Shown here: piece by piece, positions 58,795 through 64,000 of the stretch
How the letters are laid out: the number at the start of each line of letters is the position of its first letter
Position numbering within the stretch: position 1 is the first letter of the stretch
Translations under genes and position numbers: made by a program
Assembly: GCA_024449915.1 (NCBI GenBank)
Contig: JAMZAV010002180.1
Coordinates: 43,279 to 107,278 of the forward strand
Source of the DNA: Sweltsa coloradensis
Lineage: Eukaryota > Arthropoda > Insecta > Plecoptera > Chloroperlidae
DNA length: 64,000 nucleotides
Direction of reading: 5' to 3'
Notes under the pieces: generated by a model
The model's database searches: none
Told to the model about the DNA's origin: nothing
What the model saw: the letters and a program-made list of their open reading frames with translations, nothing else

Positions 58795-58890
58795 TAGCAC
58801 ACTAGCAGTCATCCACTTCCAGGCTTTTCGGAACTCTTGAGCTTGATATCTTTACATTGTACTGAGGACTGGGGACTGGGGACTCTGAAA
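58795..58890 (-). pseudogene. Exon module G, right copy, broken
   Basis: A short internal repeat (CCCCAGTC) and a 1-nt loss lead to TAA after about 12 codons; the left copy is open. Confidence 0.4.
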
Positions 58891-59329
58891 CTAGAGAAGG
58901 GAATATAACATCATATTCCTGATGATATATACCAAACTAATTTCAAAACCTTAAAAACACACACACACACAAAATGTACCAAGTGCACCAACATTTCAGT
59001 CAAAAAATTATATTTTAGTGTTACTTGTATTTTCCATTAAATTGATGCCATGCTACATCTGTATTTCATACTTTGCCAAAACTGAAACAGGCCTGCGAAT
59101 TTTGAGCTGAGCTGTTTATTTTAACTTGATATAACAAATATTTATTTATTTTAATTGGTTAAATTGGTTATTGGTTAATTAAATTGACAATACCTGAATG
59201 CAGCTAATAAAACACCATTTTTGATCTTGTTATTGAATTTAAATTTCTCCTCAGACCACATGTTTGCTAGAACGGCTATTAGGACGAGGATCATAAATAA
59301 AATATGAAAAATATTAAGGGGCGGAGGAG

Positions 59330-60100
59330 GGGTAGATAAACAACGGGGTCCACACGTGCATGAAGCTCCAACGTTTAAAAAAATTAACTCTTTTAACACT
59401 GACCATCTCAACCTACTATATTCAAAGTTAATGGTTGAAGCTCCCTCATATGCAAGAAATATTATTATCTCAATAATCTTATATTAATCTAATAAACAAG
59501 CCGATCCCTGTAATGAAATAAATTAAAGATAAACGAGAGCAAATGCTTTATAGTGACATTTTAAGAGTCTGTATAGATAGCGCAAACACATTCCTAATCG
59601 TATCAATATATTTTCAAATTCCAACAACTCAAAACTTATTTACATATTAGAGTTTCTAAATACGATTAATAGATTTTAGTATTTCATTATCTTTTATTGC
59701 AAATGACAAGGCTCATTTTATTATCATAGTGCATAATATCGTAAAATATAACCTTTAAAATTACAAAATCTTATTATTGTTATTACCTACATTGATTTGT
59801 TTCATGAATTTATTTGCAACAATATGGCGTATACTACAATAGCAAATAAATAGTTGTTGAAGACACACTGATACACATATCATGGTACCACGGGACGTGT
59901 TAAAACTCAAATTCTTGATTAATTGATCGTTTTATTCCTGTTTAAAAATAATATTCGACCTTCCGAAACAATTAAATAATACAACTTTTAAATGTCTCGC
60001 TACCCGTTGATGACATTTTTTAATTATCGGGTTGTATGTAATTAAATAATAGTTTGTTAAAAAATAAAAGTCATGCACATCACAATTTTACCACTATAAC
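59330..60100. other. AT-rich non-coding stretch, nothing seen
   Basis: No open frame with support, no repeat shared with other parts of the window. Confidence 0.5.
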
Positions 60101-60109
60101 GTTCACCAC

Positions 60110-60620
60110 TAGCATCTACATAATTAGTTTTGGTAAGCCACGCCTGGACGACGAACTCAACGCGAACAAAATGACGACAGGGCAGAATGACGTCGTAGCT
60201 GATGACCGGACGTGACCTCACTGACGTTACAATCAAGGTTATTCTTCGACCGCCAGGAACCGCTAGTAGGTAGACCTACGTACTCTGCAAGGATTTTGCG
60301 TTTACCGATAGAAAAAACATTCCTATTGAACTAAAAACCGATTTGGTTGAGTAGCCATATAGGTAAACGTGCTGTGCTCGGCAAACGCCCTGGCCCCTAG
60401 AGTGTGTGAGTAGAGACGGCCAACGTGAGCGCGATGCATTATTTTGCATCAACATACATTCCTAGATAGTGTATAGACGGAGACGCGCGGCGTCCAGTTG
60501 TTGCGGCAATGCCAGCCTTATCACCTTATTCCGTGAAACCTCTCAAACATCATCATATTTGGTCGCATTCTACGGACGCGTATGATTCACGGTTCGACGG
60601 TAGAACTCATGCGCTGTTGC
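60110..60620. promoter_or_regulatory. CpG-rich block, possible promoter
   Basis: A local island of CpG in AT-rich surroundings, with CRE-like TGACGTCGT and CTGACGTTAC around 60188-60230, and GACGCGCGGCG at 60481. No TATA box or open frame next to it. It lies upstream of the minus-strand exon array and could start either strand. Confidence 0.3.
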
Positions 60621-60747
60621 CGGTTGATGCAATTTATACTTGCTACATTCCGTGAATATGATTCAGAAATTCAACTTGATATTAAATGTTACATTTGCTA
60701 CAATCTTGAAGAAACTTGATGTAGGGTGTGATTGTGAAGTAGTAAAG

Positions 60748-60900
60748 TGACCAGACGTACCGGTTTGACCGGTACAGTACCGTTTTCAGAACATTTGTAC
60801 AGGTGTCCCGAGAGACTCGTTAAAATGTCGTATTTGTACCGGTTTGCAATTTTGGAGGGGAAATGTCCCGGTATTCAGTCAACTGTACCATGTGGAAGGA
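60748..60900 (+). repeat. hAT-like terminal sequence
   Basis: Begins AGTGACCAGACGTACCGG and holds repeated ACCGGT and TGTCCCG motifs, in the style of common hAT-related terminal repeats (GTGACCAG plus CCGG hairpins). No transposase nearby. Confidence 0.4.
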
Positions 60901-60987
60901 TAATGTTTTACGTGAAAAAATGCACTCCTCTGATAAATACTAACAGTAATAATATTGAAATAGTTCTTCCACTTCCAAGAAGATAAT

Positions 60988-61100
60988 TCATTTTCTCTAG
61001 GGGTGTGCTAGTATTATTCAATGATTTTGGTGGAGGTGCCGGGTCGCGCTCGAGTGTGAAAACGTAAATATCGTTATCAATTCTTGGCGTTACCTTACCA
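60988..61100. repeat. Short dispersed repeat (also 63321-63480)
   Basis: Shares GGTGGAGGTGCCGGGT followed by TGTGAAAA and AAATATCG with the later copy, where the GTGGAGGTGCCGGGT core itself occurs twice (63379 and 63419). No gene seen between 60990 and 61950. Confidence 0.6.
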
Positions 61101-61959
61101 ACCCTGAATATCCATAATACTAACCTCAATCTTTTGATACAAATTTGTGTTCTTTTTGGAAGTTCTGAACTTTTTTTAGCACAAATAATAAAAATATGTC
61201 ACAATAATGTTTGTATCAACATTTTCATGTAATACCACTTACTACTGAATTATATCATAGCCTAGCCCTAATAACATTTTTTGTGCTTGATCATTAAAAT
61301 GATCTAGAGAGAGATAACATTTGAAATCAAAGAGATGTACCCTTTCACTTTTGGAGCCAACATATAGACATACCAATAAATAAAATTTATAGTGAACATA
61401 ATTGTAAAAAAAAAAAAATGGTCAAAGAGTAATAGTGAAATGAGACTAAGAGAGTGAGACAAAGAGTGAGAAAGTTCTCGGACTCGTTCAATTATGACTC
61501 TGACTCGACTCGAATTAAAAAATCAGGACCTGCACAACCCTAATTTTGTCAGTCATTATTTGCAATGATTTTGTTTATAGAATACTGAAATATGTACGTC
61601 ATTTCTAATGCTTAGTTGGTTGGAATCCGCCCGGAGAGTGAAAATCCCCTATACCCCCGGGAGACACTTTTTAATTTCTGTTTGTGATACTATACTCAGG
61701 GCTAATCAAATTATACGAACATGGCAATAGTGTATGTGTGTGTGTGTCAATACAATGAATGTACTTAAACACTGCAGCCATCGAAATAATGGATGAACCT
61801 GTAGAATAAAACACAAAATGATTTCAAAACAGACCCCTACTCATACTTGGATGAGCGTAGCGAGCGAAGCGAATAATCCATTTCACTAAATTGGAGAACA
61901 AAATTCGGAGTGTTTTTTTTTTCTTTTTTTTCTTTTTGTGTGTTTGTTAACACGATTCC

Positions 61960-62405
61960 GGCTAAACCAACACTCCAATTGTGATTAAATTTTCTGGAGG
62001 CCTTTAAAATCACTAGACTTAGAACTGCCACGTTTTTTAGTGCAACCGAAAAATTATTTCTTATGAAAATCGCCATCTTACAATTTTTTACTTTTTTTCA
62101 AATTTTTTCCGACTTATAACACCTATATGCTTTTTCGATTATTATTATTTTTGCACAGATCCTTAATTTTAGGAATGAATATATTCGTGTGAAATTTCAG
62201 CGCAATCGAAAAATTATTTCTCATGTAAATTGCAATTTTACGCTTTTTTTCATTTTTTTAAAAATTTCTTCGACTTAAAACAACTTTATGCTTTATTCGA
62301 TTGGAATGATGGTTTCACAGAACATTAATTTTATGAATTGATATATTCGTGGGAAATTTGAGGTTAATTGAAGAATAATTTGTAACGTGCATGTATCTTA
62401 ATTTT
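61960..62405. repeat. Three diverged ~140 bp tandem units
   Basis: Each has a variant of GAAAAATTATTTCT(T/C)ATG, an ATTTTACG-like piece and a run ending in CGACTTA. Old duplication, non-coding. Confidence 0.55.
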
Positions 62406-62523
62406 ACGTTAAAAAAATTAAAATTACATCAATCAGGCGGTGACCTAACCAAAGAACATCCAAAGGAACTCGTGCGTCCTATGGGTCGAATTTCTCATTG
62501 TTGTCTCCAATATTGCTTTTTTT

Positions 62524-62822
62524 GGTAGCTTCGCAAACGCTTTGTCAGGCGCGTTGTTGAATGAGCGTATTTGGTGCATTGAACTGCCATGTGTTATGCA
62601 GATGGTATTTAAATTGATTTCGTTTTCCCATTGCTATGGCCTGCGAGACACGCTTGGTAATATTGTTTAAATTTTTACGACGACGACATGAAAATCAGAT
62701 GCGCGTCAACCGGGTAGGTTATTTCGAATTTCGCATTTCGCATTCGAACACATGGCAGCTCAATGCACCAATTACGCTCATCCAACAACACGCCTGAAAA
62801 AGCGTTTGCGAAGCTTTCTAGT
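62524..62822. repeat. Inverted repeat with ~75 bp arms
   Basis: TAGCTTCGCAAACGCTTTGT...GCACTGAACTGCCATGTG-type sequence (62524-62600) is mirrored at 62743-62822 (CACATGGCAGCTCAATGCAC...GCGTTTGCGAAGCTTTCTA). It looks like a small terminal-inverted-repeat element. The 97-codon minus frame over it is a by-product. Confidence 0.65.
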
Positions 62823-63145
62823 TTAAGATGCACATTACAACCAACTACAATCACTGCGTGAAATGGTCCCGCTATCTCGAGCGGAAAAAAATGGGCGAAT
62901 AAATAGCTGAATAACCTGGGTCTTGGTTCGAGTCCCATTATGAGATATTTTGAATTTGAATAATTCATAAGTTATGATTTGTCAAATAATGTATCTACAC
63001 AAATAGCCTATAACGTTTCAATTAAAACAAAAATTTTAAATTTTTAAAATTTTTAAATTTTTAAAAATATAAAATTAAAAGAAAATACGGCGTAATACAA
63101 AAATACGAATAGTAGACCGTATAGTACATAGGGCTACACTGTAAG

Positions 63146-64000
63146 CCAGCGGTTATCAACCACTGTGTCACGACACACTGGTGTGTCGCGATCAGTTGTG
63201 AGGTGTGTCACAAGAATGTTGTTTATTTATTATTGTATTGAAGTCTATCCATGACCGCCACTAGCATGAACGCTATATACCGCCAAAGTTCTAGGGTGAA
63301 TTGAAAGTAAGTGACAGCTAGGGGTGTGCGAGTACCCGAAATTTTTACTTGGTAAGTATTAAAAAACACGACTTTGGTGGAGGTGCCGGGTTGCCTACAG
63401 CAAATTCGGCAAAATTCGTGGAGGTGCCGGGTCACGCGCGTGTGAAAAATAAATATCGCTATGCAGTTTTGTTGCTACCTTACCAATATTGTTTATCGAA
63501 AGAAAACAAATGTTGTGGACATTTAAGCAATAAAGGAAGGCGATATGTTAATTTTTCCAGGTGCAATGGATGCCGCAAGAAAGTTGGAAATAAAATCTAA
63601 AGATTAGTTCAAGGAAGATATAATTCATCACTTGACCTGCCTTCAGGAGGGTTTATAGGTATAATTTCTTCTATTTCAACAAAGGGAATTGAATGGGTTA
63701 TCTCTCCAATTGCAGTTCTGGTGAGCACATAAACGACGTGTCAGACCTAACGTATCCAGAAAAAGAAGAGTTGATTGTAGTTAGCCCTATATCAGATGCA
63801 ACACTCTAAAATTAAGTTTTCAAGCGATCTCTCTTGATTAATTTTGGATCTCTTTAAAATGAATACCCTGCAATTTTTAACAAGGCTCTGTGTGTTTTAC
63901 TTCCCATCTATACTTCATATCTGTGTGAGGCAGCTTTCTCAACTTAAAAAAACAATCAAGTCAAAGAACAGATCGAGATTTCTTAATAATGATAGTGAGA
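63146..64000 (+). mobile_element. Decayed hAT element (ZBED5-like), left end and transposase tail
   Basis: Starts with CAGCGGTTATCAACCACTGT and hairpin-like TGTCACGACACACTGGTGTG, a typical hAT terminus. Near the window end, frames give YPAIFNKALCV, LLPIYTSYLCEAAFST and IKSKNRSRF, the C-terminal dimerisation region of ZBED5/SCAND3-type hAT transposases. Stops and frameshifts abound. The middle is shortened to less than 1 kb and the right end is outside the window. Confidence 0.65.

Larger units (their letters stand above)
54719..59325. repeat. 5.9 kb tandem duplication, right copy
   Basis: Partner of 48816-53412. The 1.3 kb between copies is AT-rich and contains repeat R4 and its fold-back. 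Confidence 0.9.

Overview
The window is AT-rich eukaryotic DNA with no bacterial signals: genes are split into short exons with GT/AG borders, and most of the sequence is repeats or decayed transposons. An arthropod, perhaps an insect, is the best guess. Three things point that way: repeated promoters that pair a TATA box with a TCAGTC initiator about 25-32 nt downstream, a copia element primed by the anticodon region of initiator tRNA-Met as in Drosophila copia, and a jockey-like reverse-transcriptase end. This is inference from sequence style, not identification.

Layout. 1-7980: three long tandem units (2.29 and 3.17 kb) that grew out of a C2H2 zinc-finger gene, now mostly a minisatellite. 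8043-8390: one exon with two CCCH zinc fingers. 8.4-13 kb: small repeats, a possible innexin remnant, and an orphan copy of a promoter that recurs at 42-44 kb. 13.65-14.59 kb: a broken retrotransposon gag. 15.96-16.69 kb: an open F-box reading frame abutting a hAT transposase tail. 18.96-20.74 kb: a very large fold-back repeat. 21256-25569: a complete but inactivated copia retrotransposon with both LTRs, its primer site and a perfect 5-bp target duplication. 26-31 kb: a mosaic of dispersed repeats. 31.85-40.13 kb: a 4.45 kb tandem duplication holding a zinc-finger exon fused to a hAT fragment and a lysine/serine-rich exon.

40.7-59.3 kb is the most interesting part. On the minus strand I can assemble a small secreted cysteine-containing protein gene: TATA/initiator, non-coding exon, signal-peptide exon, 47-codon exon, 42-codon terminal exon, all in phase 0. 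Upstream lie eight tandem ~215 bp copies of its promoter plus first exon (42.5-44.1 kb). Farther upstream, about 17 exon-like modules resemble its terminal exon (46.4-58.9 kb), sixteen of them in a 5.9 kb tandem duplication. Two stray copies of the middle exon lie on the opposite strand, one inside a perfect 54-bp inverted repeat. I do not recognise the protein family.

Between these parts are a 5S rRNA pseudogene (44.96-45.06 kb), a jockey-like RT tail (45.1-45.9 kb), and a Penelope-like or retrozyme-like region with a well-formed hammerhead ribozyme fold (47845-47886) beside a ~240 bp palindrome carrying three hammerhead-like cores. 59.3-64 kb is AT-rich, with a CpG-rich block at 60.1-60.6 kb, short repeats and a decayed hAT element running off the end.
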